Below, piece by piece: positions 44,131 through 56,226 of a stretch of 64,000 nt of DNA (positions are counted from its first letter, which is position 1; each line of letters starts with the position of its first letter). Source of the DNA: Flaccisagitta enflata (taxonomy: Eukaryota > Chaetognatha > Sagittoidea > Aphragmophora). The translations under genes and the position numbers were made by a program. The DNA is taken from NCBI GenBank assembly GCA_965153355.1, contig OZ231126.1, positions 41,230,001-41,294,000 on the forward strand, read 5' to 3'. Under the pieces are notes generated by a model that had not been told where the DNA came from, did no database searches, and worked only from the letters and a program-made list of their open reading frames with translations.

Positions 44131-44640
44131 ACTTTGGAAGACTGTTGCCCCCAAACGAATTGAGTTAAAGACTTCAATTTGGGCTCATTTTAAAGAGCTC
44201 TTTCTGTTCTTTAAAATGAGCCCAAATTGAGGTCAGCAGCTCAATTCGTTTCAAAGTTATAGGCCCACAAAGAGAGGGGTAAATGCTTCTTTTTCTTAAA
44301 AAAAGCATTAACTTTGAAAGAATGTCGCTCCTAGACGAATTGAGCTACCGACTTCAACTTGGGCTCATTTTAAAGAGCTTTGTCTGTTCTTTAAAATGAG
44401 CCCAAGTTGAGGTCTCTAGCTCAATTCGTTTAAGAGCTATGATCTTTTAAAGTAACCTGTTCAAACAGGGATTGCTAGAAACGCCACCATGGCTCAAATC
44501 TAGGGGGGGGGGGTGGCGGGTATGAGCAAAGTTTATCCGATCACCCCCAAATTTGGGAATTCTCATCTATGATGGAAATGGTCTCATTTTCTCCGCGGGC
44601 GTCATCAGATTTGAAAATGACACCACTTTAAGCCACCCTA
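44131..44640. repeat. Right terminal inverted repeat of element I with two hairpin modules
   Basis: It mirrors the left arm, with hairpins at about 44,145-44,250 and 44,330-44,430. Confidence 0.85.
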
Positions 44641-44648
44641 ATGAACAC
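44641..44648. repeat. Target-site duplication ATGAACAC, right copy
   Basis: The mate of 40,626-40,633. Removing the element and one copy joins ...ctcctt-ATGAACAC-gttcc.... Confidence 0.85.
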
Positions 44649-44830
44649 GTTCCAAATGTGCCCGATGAGCAGGTAGAACGTAATCGCAACACGTCTTCGC
44701 CCAAAGCTGCTGAATTCGTCGCGAGGAAATCTGTAAGTAGTTAATATGGAGCATTTAAAACATTTGATACCGCGGCCAGATTCTGCACAAACTGATCCAG
44801 GAACCAGAAATCTTTGAGCCCTTCGGGATG
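44649..44830 (+). other. Possible host exons interrupted by element I
   Basis: With the element excised, a plus-strand frame from an AG near 40,603 runs through the junction (SPYEHVPNVPDEQVERN) to a strong donor GTAAGT at 44,733. After a 47-nt intron (AG at 44,779) it continues in phase as ILHKLIQEPEIFEPFGM and stops. The minus strand is also open across the empty site (RAHLERVHKEML), with usable splice borders at 44,901-44,978. I cannot decide the strand and recognise no family. The intact frame across the empty site is the real observation. Confidence 0.3.
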
Positions 44831-45104
44831 TAAATAACGAATTACAAAAAAACAAACAAAAAAAAAACATTGTTAACCCGCTGGGAAATTACACTCATAC
44901 CTTGAATATTTCCGAATGGCCGACTCGGTAATGTTGAATCAATTCCCAACCATCGTGGGGCAAAAATGTAATATCCCCCTGGCGGGAGGACGAATCTGAG
45001 GAAGAGTAAGGGGCAGGGAAAGGCAAGGTAATATCGAGGAAGGGGAAGTCAGTCCGACTGCTTGTACGTAGGTGATTCTGACTCTCTTTCCTTCTTTCTT
45101 TTCG

Positions 45105-46175
<1,071 letters not shown>

Positions 46176-46179
46176 AAAG

Positions 46180-46202
46180 AAAGAGAGAGACTGAGAGAGA
46201 GA

Positions 46203-46300
<98 letters not shown>

Positions 46301-46409
46301 GAAAGAGAATGAAAGAAAGAAAGAAAGAAAGGAAGGAGGAAGGAAAGAGAGTAAGAAAGAAAAATTAAAGAAAGAGAATAGAAAGAAAGAGAATAGAAAG
46401 AAAGAAATA

Positions 46410-46449
<40 letters not shown>

Positions 46450-46458
46450 CAGACAGAA

Positions 46459-46505
<47 letters not shown>

Positions 46506-46506
46506 T

Positions 46507-46545
<39 letters not shown>

Positions 46546-46555
46546 AGAACGAATA
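46180..46555. repeat. (GA)n-(GAAA)n-(GACA)n-(GAAA)n microsatellite cluster
   Basis: GA units to 46,290, AAAG units to 46,450, ACAG units to 46,505, AAAG units to 46,545. Confidence 0.96.
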
Positions 46556-46718
46556 TAAAAGAAAAGACAGAGAAATAGAAACAAAGATAGAAATTTGGGG
46601 AAAAAGGAGAAATAATGAAAAAGAATTAAAGAGAGAAATTTTCGTTGGAGAAAAGAAGGAATTTCTTTATCATTCCTTTATGGATATCAGATGGGAGGAG
46701 TTTTCTGTGTGTCTGTGT

Positions 46719-46826
<108 letters not shown>

Positions 46827-46829
46827 ATA

Positions 46830-47310
46830 AAGGAAAAAGAGGAAAGATTATGTGCAAAAGTGTGCAAAAGAGTCATGGTGCAAGCAAATTTGACTTCAGC
46901 TAAAAAAGAAAGGGTCGCTTTTTTCATCAGGCGGGCGGAGTAAATGGCCAAAGTGGAGTGTGGTTAGTTGAATGTGGAGAGTTTGGTGGTAGTGGAATTT
47001 GGGTTTATCTAAGACGGTTCTTTTGATACGTCCTCGCATCTCTATACTATCTTATAAAAAAAATCTTCCGCCCTGTAATAAAGATGTATTCAATGTTATC
47101 AAAATAGATATGAAGCGGTTACAAAACCATGAATAATTAGTGTGAGCTCTTTTTGGCTGAATCACGGCCGCCATTTGTTAGAGAAACAATTTTTAGAGCT
47201 TCTCGTTGTATACTGGAGTGATAGGTCTTCAGATCTTTTTCATACCTTTTTTTGATCTCTTCTTCCGGTACATTTACACTCAAAGCTACCAAAAAACTTA
47301 TCAAATTATA
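46830..47310. other. Intergenic, no supported gene
   Basis: AT-rich single-copy DNA. No exon is recognised. Confidence 0.4.
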
Positions 47311-47573
47311 GAAAAATCGGTGACAGAAATGAAGCCCTTCGAATTTGCAAGCTTTCCACGCAAACCGCATCTGTCTAGCTCAATGCGTTTAGAAGAATTT
47401 AAAAAAACAGTGAAAAGATCTCATTGAAATTTTGTATAGAAATTGCAGAAGCAAAATTGAAGTATTTCAATCAAAGCTAAATAACTTTTAAACGCATAGA
47501 GCAAAAGGGATGCGGTTTGCGTAGATCTCTTGCAAATTTGAAGGGCTTTATTTATCTCACCAATTTTTTCATG
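47311..47573. mobile_element. Inverted-repeat (MITE-like) element
   Basis: aaatcggtgacagaaatgaag, gcaagctttccacgcaaacc and ctagctcaatgcgttt at the left pair with aaacgcatagagc, ggtttgcgtagatctcttgc and cttta..tcaccaatttttt at the right. The unpaired middle is about 90 bp. It resembles the hairpin modules of elements I and II only in carrying agctcaat. Confidence 0.7.
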
Positions 47574-47819
47574 ATTGGTTGATTCTAACCAGAGAATTAC
47601 ATATGACGGCGAGACTCCGAAGACAACAATTTTTGTTTCAATGAGGGTCAAAATAGAAATATGAACCTAAGTAAAATTGAATAATTGCATCAAAAAAATC
47701 AGTGAAAAAGGTTGATCTTAGTAATATTTTGCATGATTCACATTCTAATACAAAAAATCAACTTAATATGGCAACGACTAATAAAGAAAAGTTACTGCAA
47801 ATTTCTGAAAATTTCATTT

Positions 47820-47990
47820 TTGTTAACTGACAGGGGGTGGTTGAAATTCTAAATTTGCATAGAAAATGAAAAAATGAAAAAATGAAAAACATAGTTCTCT
47901 TCCAAATTCGATTACAGAGAGAACTATGTTTTTGAAAATGCAAAAATTTGCTGCATTTAAGAGTCTTAGAATTTCAACCACAGAAAAAGA
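47820..47990. mobile_element. Foldback element (ATGTTTTTGAAAATG family)
   Basis: TTTGCATAGAAAATG, three ATGAAAAA units, the stem CATAGTTCTCT pairing with AGAGAGAACTATG, then TTTTTGAAAATGCAAA. The outer gaaattctaaa / ttagaatttc also pairs. Confidence 0.8.
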
Positions 47991-47999
47991 AAAAAAAAT

Positions 48000-48645
48000 G
48001 TAAGCGAAATTTCATAAAAACCTTGATTTTCTTGCCTTATTTGTGTAATTTGCATATCTTAAGGTACCTATGAGGTCAGCTTATGACAAAGATGTACACA
48101 CCAAGTGTCCCTAGAGATAATTTGCCCAAGAAAAATATTTGTAGTTCTTCACTTGTTCAACTAAAAATGCATAAACAGGTTTGAAACACTAATTTCTACC
48201 TTCAGAAATTAACCGTCATATAAACGTGCCAGAAGATTTTTTTTTCTATGATGGTAGTAGGCTGTGTCCGTTGGTCGGTCGGTCGGGTAACGCATTCATA
48301 AAAATCACAGAATCTTTTGTCCACAGAAAAGTGAAACCAACCCAGTAAAAGTAGCATACTGTTAGAAATTCATTCATTAAATCATTTATTCATTCATAAA
48401 AAGAACATTCATTCATAAAAAAAACATTCACTCATTTGGAAAAAAGTCGAAGAATACCTTCGGCTTTTTGAGCCCTACGGCGGAAATTGATTTTCCCCTT
48501 TTCTCATGAGTGGTTTGCGAAAGTTGATCAGTTTTTGGGCCCGAATGATGCTATGCATGAAATTGATAGCTAAGAAAGAGTTAATTTTCCACTTTCAGAT
48601 GACACCTAGCAGAATTCTGTGTGATTGATGGTTTTGAGTTATGAT
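48000..48645. other. Intergenic with a reversed gtgtggatcg-type module
   Basis: ggctgtgtccgttggtcggtcggtcgggtaacgca (48,262-48,297) mirrors the module at 40,345-40,400. Otherwise CATT/ATTCATT-rich DNA without genes. Confidence 0.4.
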
Positions 48646-48647
48646 TT

Positions 48648-49231
48648 TTGGGCAGCGGCCCCGAAGGGGACGAAGTCCTGCAGAACACAGGGGGAATCTG
48701 TCCGTCCGTACGTACGTACATCCGTCCCCCCCTGCTCCATCCTCAGGGCTTTGTCTCCTTTGGGGCCTATTCTGACCCTCATTCTGCCAAATAGCCCAAA
48801 TCCAAGCAATATGGCCCAAATTTAAGCAAAATGACCCAAATCCAAGCATATTGGCCCAAATCCAAGCAAAATGGCCCAAATCTTGCCAGAAAACCCTAAT
48901 TCTGGCCTGAGGTCCATCATTTTGGCCTCCAATACCTAGATTCTGACCAGATTTGGGCCATTTTGCTTGGATTTGGGCCAATATGCTTGGATTTGGGTCA
49001 TTTTGCTTAGATTTGGGCCATATTGCTTGGATTTGGGCTATTTGGCAGAATTAGGGTCAGAATAGGCCCCGAAGGAGAGGATGGGGCAGGGGGGGACGGA
49101 CGGATGGACGGACGGACGGTCAGATTCCCCCTGTGTTCTACAGGACTTCGTCCCCTTCGGGGCCGCTGCCCTGCTCCCTCTCAACTTAAATCACATACTA
49201 CTCAAGCAGGGCACGGGTACCGCTGACCACT
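48648..49231. mobile_element. GGCAGCGGCC-family element, copy F, with a 300-bp hairpin core
   Basis: Arms at 48,650-48,700 and 49,121-49,172 are near-perfect inverted repeats. Unlike other copies, the internal array is itself inverted: CCAAATCCAAGCAATATGG-type units (48,770-48,890) pair with TTGCTTGGATTTGGGCC-type units (48,950-49,065). The whole element can fold into one long stem. An outer CAGGGCACGGGTACCGCTGACC end follows. Confidence 0.85.
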
Positions 49232-49392
49232 TACCGCCTTTGGGCTGCTATTTGAATCTTTTTTTATTTTTCCGCATTTTTCGCATTTTTCCCAAAAATG
49301 AGAAATCAAGTTAGTTGAAGTCTAATTGAACTTTTAAATGTTCCAGGTGATAATTGTGCATCCTGACAGCACAGTCTATCTCTCATTTTAAC

Positions 49393-49560
49393 TCCAGACT
49401 CTATGAGAGGCTTTGTCCGTCAGTCAATCCATCGGTCTGTTGGTCCGTTTGTCTGTCCGAGTGGAAAAGTGGAAAAATAAGGGGTCTAGATGCTTGTGTG
49501 TGGGGGTTGAGGTTGGGGTGTGGATGGGGGTTAGATGCCCTTGTCCACCTGTCCACAACT
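49393..49560 (-). mobile_element. AGTTGCGGAC-family element (reverse orientation)
   Basis: It reads actctatgagaggctttgtcc, TCCG/TCAG units, gagtggaaaagtgg, ggggttagatgcccttg and cacctgtccacaactc. Confidence 0.7.
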
Positions 49561-50110
49561 CTTGTTTTTTCTCTCAGCATTTACGACTTTTTTCCTACGG
49601 CGATTAGCCGCCTTTATTGGTAGAAAAAATCTATCAAAATAAAAAGTATTCATTCGATAAGAAACATTCATTCAAAGTGGACGCATTGTTGGACTACTTG
49701 GCCTTGTTTTTATTTGGTTGGAGTGAAGCTCGGTTGGTAATCATTCAATTGGGGTGTTTGTATATGGGTTTGGGTAGTTGGTGATGGGAATGAAGTGCGG
49801 TTGGAAGAAATACATCCGTGCACGAGAAAAAATGTGCCTTTTTGAAGTTTACTGGGGTCTTGGCAGAGTTTTGTGACACAATGACTATTTGGGATAATGA
49901 ACAATATTAAATCAGGTCTGGGTAGAACGAAGAACGAAATGAAGTTGCGCGGGAAAATCAAAATGATTCAAAATCAAACATTCAAACCTTAGTACTCGAC
50001 TAAAAAGAAAAGCCACACCCTATAGATTTTGAGTTGATCAATGAGAAAAAGAGATCATTTAAACATTTTTCCGTTGAAGTGATCATAAAGATTTTCAAAT
50101 TTTCTTTCAT
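49561..50110. other. Intergenic, no supported gene
   Basis: Single-copy DNA with no recognisable exon. Confidence 0.4.
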
Positions 50111-50973
50111 TCTAGACTAGATAGTATGTTTACCCCTTCGCGGATGCAGGCTACCTGTTCCTGGACGGAATTTACTATTTTTATGTTTTTATAATGTAAA
50201 ACAAAACAGTGGCAAACTTTTTGACCAATTTTGGCTACCGCGAGTTCCATTTATTTATCACCTATCCAAGGTGGTTGTGGTGAAAATGTTGAAATTTGGT
50301 CACTTTTGGCTCAAAATCGGGCCACTTTGGTTTTGAAATTTGACCCAGAATCTGTGAGATTATGAAACTAGAGCTCAAGAGCTAACCAGTGGTGCAATCC
50401 GCATGTTGCTATCGTGTTTTGTTAAGATTTGAGAGCTTTTCAAAGATGGAAGGGTATGAGGGTTTTTTAACCAGATGAATTTGGTGGTCAAATTTGACAT
50501 TTTTTACAATTTTTGATATATCTCCGCTTTGGATGAACAAATTTGGATGAAATTGGTGACCAAATTGAAGAGTTTTTGATGCTCTAACTGAATCTGCTAA
50601 AGTTTTTGATCGATATGACCCTCAAAATTTTGGCGAGACTCTAGAAGCAGGTGCTGAAAAATGAAGTTTTTCGCCATTTTGGCTACTTTGGTCAAATAAT
50701 TTGGGCACTTCCGAGATAGAAAATGACAAAAAATCAGTGGGCAAATTAAACTTCTGTTCAAGATCTAACCAATGGTGGAATCGGCACGTCAATGAATGAT
50801 CTTTTATTCGTCAAGACATGACAGAAGCATACCCATTAGCGCTCATGGAATGCGAAGAAAATGGCTTGAGTAGCCCCACCCGGCGCTTTTTCCTTTCCAA
50901 TATAACTGAAAAAGAGTAAACAGCCCTCAGATTGTCACGGGCATTCAAATTGGAGCAGCGGTAGTTAAAGAAC

Positions 50974-51125
50974 AAGGCCGGATACACGGCCACCAGTTGC
51001 GGACGGGTGGGCAGGGGCGGATATGCTCGTTTTCACACTTTTCGACTCGTGGTCACGGACGGACCGACCGACGGACCGACGGACGGACGGACAAAGGCTC
51101 TTATAGAGTTGCGTGTCCGCAACTG
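50974..51125 (+). mobile_element. AGTTGCGGAC-family element
   Basis: It starts aaggccggatacacggccacc, then AGTTGCGGACGGGTGGGCAG, cacacttttcgactcg, a GACGGACC array, and acaaaggctcttatagagt. It ends GTGTCCGCAACT, the inverse of the start. About 150 bp. Confidence 0.85.
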
Positions 51126-51639
51126 AAAATGTGGGAAAAACAGAATACATGGGTCAGACACCCCTAACTTTGTTAGTTCATATTTTCCAAACGAATTGAG
51201 CCAATGACCTCAACTTGGACTCATTTCAAAGAGAACACGCAGCTCTTTAAAATGAGCCCAAGTTGAGGTTACTAGCTCAATTCATTTAGAAGCAGCATTG
51301 CTCCAAAGTTGATGTAATTTTGAGCAAAAATGGATTTCACTTACCCAACTTTGCAAGCTTATATCTTCTAGACAAATTGAGCTAATGACCTCAACTTGGG
51401 CTCATTTTAAAGAGCTGCGTCTATTCTTTAAAAGGAGCCCAAGTTGAGGTCATTAGCTTAATTCGTTAAGAAACAGCATTGCTCCAAAGTTGATGTAAGT
51501 TTGAGCAAAACATGGATTTCACTGATGCAACTTTGCAAGCTTATTTCTTCTAAACGAATTGAGCTAATGACCTCAACTTGAGCTTATTTCAAAGAGCAGA
51601 CGCAGCTCTTTGATATGAGCCCTAGTTGAGGTCATTATC

Positions 51640-51654
51640 TCACACACACACACA

Positions 51655-51748
<94 letters not shown>

Positions 51749-51832
51749 CACGCACGCATGCATGCACGCAAGCACTCACGCACGCACGCGCGTGCACACA
51801 CACACACAAAGGCGCACACACACACACACATC
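51640..51832. repeat. (CA)n microsatellite with CACG variants
   Basis: CA units to 51,745, then ACGC/ATGC variants. It begins exactly inside a hairpin module of element II. Confidence 0.95.
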
Positions 51833-52096
51833 ACATATCAGAGGTGTCACCAACGAGCTACTGGTCGATTAATCGGGTCAATTTTTAGCATATCAGAATA
51901 ATCTTCCCGAGACATCAAAACTTAAATTAATCAGGTCGATTATTTGTCTGTTTTTCTCTGGCTAGCATAGATTAGATTTAACAATGAGACTGACTTAAAT
52001 TTCCCTTAAAAGTAACAAATTAGCTTGTAAAATTGAATTCTATTTATATGGAATGTTAATTAATGGAAACTTGTTAATAAAATTTATTGCAGAAGT

Positions 52097-52378
52097 ATGA
52101 AAGTATTTTGGAAATCACAGAACCCTGGCGATTGGATGACGGTGTGGGACAAACATGCTCTGAAACAAAATTCAACTACAAAATCTTGTTTACACCTGCC
52201 TCAGATTGTGGTGCATAAAGAGCAACTTTTCACTATTAGATGGAAGAGGTGCGATCTTTTCTCATCCAAAAATTTCCCTATTTCAGAAAAAAAAACCTTT
52301 CTGAGTACAGACAAAAGTAAAATACTAGAAGTTAATCCCCCAAAAACTGTAGCAACCCCCTCCCCTTTACAACCATAA
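52097..52378 (+). pseudogene. Unrecognised open frame inside element II
   Basis: 93 codons starting MKVFWKSQNP, rich in K, S and T, with no motif I know. By position it is probably a piece of a transposon protein. Confidence 0.3.
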
Positions 52379-52784
52379 TGAAGAAAGGCATATGAAATAG
52401 GGTATGGAAGTTTAAATCAATATAATTAGCCTTATCATGGCAAATTTTGAATTTTATTACCAGTAATAAATTATGGCTTAAAAACTAGTTAAAATTGATA
52501 TTTTTTGAATCATGCTAAAAATGCAATTTTATACTGGTCTTTAGCTAAGACTTTTTACTGGGAATGAAATTCAAAAATCACTCTTTGCGGCTACATGTAT
52601 TGATATTAGCTACTATTCCTAATCTTAAATATCTTTTTTTATTTCGTATTAAAGGCTGTGGGGGGTGCTACAGTTTTTCGGGGGTAACTTTTTGCATTTC
52701 ACTTTGTCTGTATGCGCTTGATCAAGAAGTAGAAAAGTTTTTTTCTGGCTAATTGGCAAAGTGATGGGAAATCTTGCAAAATAA

Positions 52785-53280
52785 ATGAAAAACACTTTAG
52801 TCTCAAGATTAGGACTACAGTCATGGCATTTCTTTGTCGCTCTTCAAATAGAAACCGACTGGTTAAGCAAGCCAGTCTCTACTTGGGCGAACAATCTAGC
52901 TTACCAGCGATTTCACAAGTTTGCTCACGATCTGCCAATCTCAAATGATAGCACTGAAAGAATAATAACAAGGCCGAATTCACGGCCACCAGTTGCGGAC
53001 GAGTGGGCAGGGGCGGAAATGCAACTGTCCGCAACTAAAAATGTTCTAAAACGCTTTTTTACCCACTTTTTGACTCATGCTGATGGACCGACGGACGGAC
53101 CAACAGAGAGATGGACGGACAGACAAAGCCTCTTATAGAGTTTCGTGTCTGCAACTAAAAAGAACGAGCGACTACTCAAATTCTGGTTTTCAGGCCATAT
53201 TGAGTGTTGTCGGGGAGGCAATTGAGCGCTTACCAAGCCGAAGCACAGAAGCGGCATTAGTGAAGGCATATGATGATTGA
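52785..53280 (+). pseudogene. Transposase-like C-terminal frame split by an inserted element
   Basis: The first part reads FFVALQIETDWLSKPVSTW, then FAHDLPISNDSTERII. After an AGTTGCGGAC element (52,968-53,155) a frame resumes with DYSNSGFQAILSV and stops at 53,280. The W..W..N..Y...LP..ND..ER pattern is common in repetitive invertebrate proteins I regard as transposon-derived. The catalytic region is not seen. The insertion breaks the frame. Confidence 0.45.
52968..53155 (+). mobile_element. AGTTGCGGAC-family element inserted in a transposon frame
   Basis: It reads caaggccgaattcacggccacc, AGTTGCGGACGAGTGGGCAG, an insertion, cccactttttgactc, GACC/GACG units, acaaagcctcttatagagtt and GTGTCTGCAACT. 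Confidence 0.8.
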
Positions 53281-53940
53281 TTTTGGTCCGTATCTTTAGC
53301 CTCTGTTGCCTGGTATTTAGGCCTCTTGGTTTTTATATCCTTGCGTATTTAGATTTTCGAATTTGGCAATATTCTAACATTATTTTAGAAATTTGTAAAA
53401 TTTTGTTTTAGAATTACATTAAAATTTTGTTATATTTTCTTTTAGAATTATATTAGAATTTTGTAATATTTTGTCTTAGAATTTAGAATTTTGTACAATT
53501 TTGTTATTGAATTAATTTTGAATTTTGCAATACTTCTATTTGATGAAAACAAGATTTCATAAAAAAGATTAAAGTGAAACTGAAAAAAGACTTTTGAAAG
53601 CTTGTCTCATTTTCCTCTTAGTTGCCAACGCCCGAGGGATTTTTGGTAAGGGTCAAGGCAATCTTAGATGAGGACAGGAACCAACAACCTTATACTGCGA
53701 CTTTGGTGATATAGACCAACAGCCTGATGGACCGACAGACCAACTGACCAGCTAAAGAGCGTATATAATGGTTGTGTCGTGTAGGCGTGAAATGGTAAAA
53801 TTCTGTGAATAAATACAATACTAAATTAGTACCTTGGTTAGTCACACACTTGTTATTTGACATCTTAGGGCGGTTATTCCCAACTGCCCCAGCCCAAATT
53901 CCCAAAAATCGTTTCACTTCACTGCCTAGAGCTATCCTGT
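53281..53940. other. AT-rich interior of element II
   Basis: About 53,370-53,535 is a patch of ATTTTGTAATATTTTG-like repeats. 53,700-53,760 has a GACCAACTGACC tetramer patch. No gene is seen. Confidence 0.4.
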
Positions 53941-55076
53941 ATCCAAACTTAGGTCATTACTCATTAGCTCAATTCATTAAGAAAATATAAGCTTGCAAAG
54001 TTGCATGATTGAAATCCATTTTTTGCTCAAACTTACATCAACGTTGGAGCAGTGCTGTTTCCAAACGAATTGAGCTCATGACCTCAACTTGGGCTCATTT
54101 TAAAGAGCTCCGTCTGCTCTTTAAAATGGGCTCAAGTTGAGGTCAATTGCTCAATTTGCTTAAAGATATAAGCTTGCAAACTTGCATAAGTGAAATCCAT
54201 ATTTTGCTCAAACTTACATCAACTTTGGAGCAATGCTGCTTCCAATCAGATTGAGCTAGTAACCTCAACTTGGGCTCGTTTTAAAGAGCTGCGTCTAATC
54301 TTTAAAATGAGCTCAAGTTGAGGTCATTAGCTCGATATGTTTGAAAAATATGAGCTAACAAAGTAAGGGGTGTCTGACCCATGTGTGCTCTGTTTTTTCT
54401 TCATTTTTCTTCAACTACCGCTGCTCTGATTCGAATGCCCTTGACATTCTGAGTCCTGTTTACTCTTTTTTAGTTATACTGGAAAGGAAAAAGCGCCGGG
54501 TGGGGCTACTCAAGCCATTTTCTTCGCATTCCATGAGCGCTAATACCCATACATACACACTGCAAACTACAGAATACATACTAAAAGGATCGTTGCTCAT
54601 TTTCAATGCGTTCTGACACTAAAAGAGCGGTTAATTGCACGAGTAGGTTAAAGCATATAGATTTGGCAAAGCTTCAAAGATCAGTGGGTATGATAAAATG
54701 ACATTTTTTGGTAATTTTGGTCATTTTGGGCTCAAAATTGGGCCACTTCCCTTTATAAATTTGACCCAAAATCTTTGAGATTATGAAACTAGAGCTCAAG
54801 AGCTAACCAGTGGTGCAATCCGCATGTTGCTATCGTTTTTTGTTAAGATTTGAGAGTTTTTCAAAGATGGAAGGGTATGAGGGTTTTATTACCAGATGAA
54901 TTTGGTGGTAAATTTTGACATTTTTTACAATTTTTGATATATCTCTGCTTTGGATGGACAAATTTGGATGAAATTGGTGACCAAATTGAGGAGTTTTTGA
55001 TGCGTTAATGGAATCTGGTAAAATTTTTGATCGATATGACCCTCAAAATTTTTGGGAGAACCTAGAAGCAGGTGCT

Positions 55077-55655
55077 AATAGTCGCAAAAGCGTTGGTCAG
55101 CGGTACCCGATGCCCCTTTGTTGGTTTATGTTGGCGTGAGATGATAAGTGGGGCAGCGGCCCCCGCGGGGCCGATGACCTATGATTCCATGTTGGACAAT
55201 TGCAGGGTCTTTAAGACCTGCTTTTGGGTCCAAGTAGCCTGAGTTGAGGTCTGAGTTGCCTGATTTGAGGCCTAAGATGCCTGATCTGAAAGGGTTGAGA
55301 AGCTGGTGTTGGGGCTTAGAGGCCTCAATTTGGGTCTAATTTAGAGCTCAAGGCCTGATTATAGGCTGGGAAGGCCTGATTCGAGGTCTGGAAGGCCTGA
55401 TCAGGGGTCCAAAAGGCCTGATTTAGGGTCGGCTTAGGCCTGATTTGGGGTCTGAAAGGCCTGATTGAGGTTCTGAGAGGCCTAAATTTAGGTCTAGAAA
55501 GCCTAATCTGGGATCTGATAGGCCTGATTTGGGGTGTGAAAGACTTAATTCAAGGCCCAGGAGGCCATGTTCTAGGAATGGGGGGACAGACAGATGGACT
55601 GACGAACGAAAACCAGAAAATTGGCCCTATGTGGAATCATAGGTCATCGCATGCC
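55077..55655. mobile_element. GGCAGCGGCC-family element, copy G
   Basis: It begins aatagtcgcaaaagcgt then GGTCAGCGGTACCCG. The arms are ggggcagcggcccccgcgggg with gacctatgattccatg, and ccctatgtggaatcataggtc. The internal array has GGCCTGATTTGGGGTCTGAA-like units. Inserted in the direct copy of the 50-57 kb unit. Confidence 0.8.
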
Positions 55656-55656
55656 C

Positions 55657-56226
55657 AATAGTCGCAAAAGCGTCAGATGGTCAGCGGTACCCGTGCCCTG
55701 CCTGAGTAGGTTGTGCTTGAAGGTGAGGGGTAAGCAGGGCAGCGGCCCCGAAGGGGTCGATGACCTATGCTTTCACACATATGGGGAATTTTCTCCTCCT
55801 CCTGGGATTAGACCTCTTGGCTGGGATTTGGGCCTCAAGGATGAGATTTGGGCCTCAAGGCTGGGATCTGGGCCTCCAGGCCAGGATTTTGACCTCTAGG
55901 CTAGGATTTGGGCCTCAGGGTTAGGATTTGGGCCTCAAGGTTAGGATTTGGGCCTCGAGACTGGGATTTGGGCTTGAGACTGGGATTTGGGCCTCAAGAC
56001 TGGAATTTGGGCCTCAAGACTGGAATTTGGGCCTCAAGACTGGAATTTGGGCCTCAAGACTGGAATTTGGGCTTCAAGACTGGAATTTGGGCCTTGAGAC
56101 TGGAATTTGGGCCTCGGGACTAGAATTTAGGGGGGGGGGACGGAGAAGAAGGAGAAGGAGGAGGAGAAAATTCCCCATATGTGTGAAAGCATAGGTCATC
56201 GACCCCTTCGGGGCCGCGGCCCAAAA
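55657..56226. mobile_element. GGCAGCGGCC-family element, copy H
   Basis: It starts with the same aatagtcgcaaaagcgt and runs directly after copy G. The arms (55,737-55,790 and 56,168-56,226) pair as cagcggccccgaaggggtcg / cgaccccttcggggccg and ctttcacacatatgggg / ccccatatgtgtgaaag. The array is about fifteen 20-bp units GATTTGGGCCTCAAGACTGG. Confidence 0.88.

Larger units (their letters stand above)
51151..54380. mobile_element. DNA transposon with hairpin-rich inverted repeats (element II)
   Basis: The ends GGGTCAGACACCCCTAAC and GTAAGGGGTGTCTGACCC are inverted. Arms (51,151-51,645 and about 53,945-54,380) carry the same AACGAATTGAGCTAATGACC hairpin module as element I, about 175 bp apart, with hairpins near 51,190, 51,365, 51,550, 54,060 and 54,235. 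The linking sequence (tccaaagttgatgtaa..tttgagcaaaa) differs from element I. A (CA)n tract has grown out of the third left hairpin. The interior holds transposase-like frames broken by another element. Confidence 0.8.
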
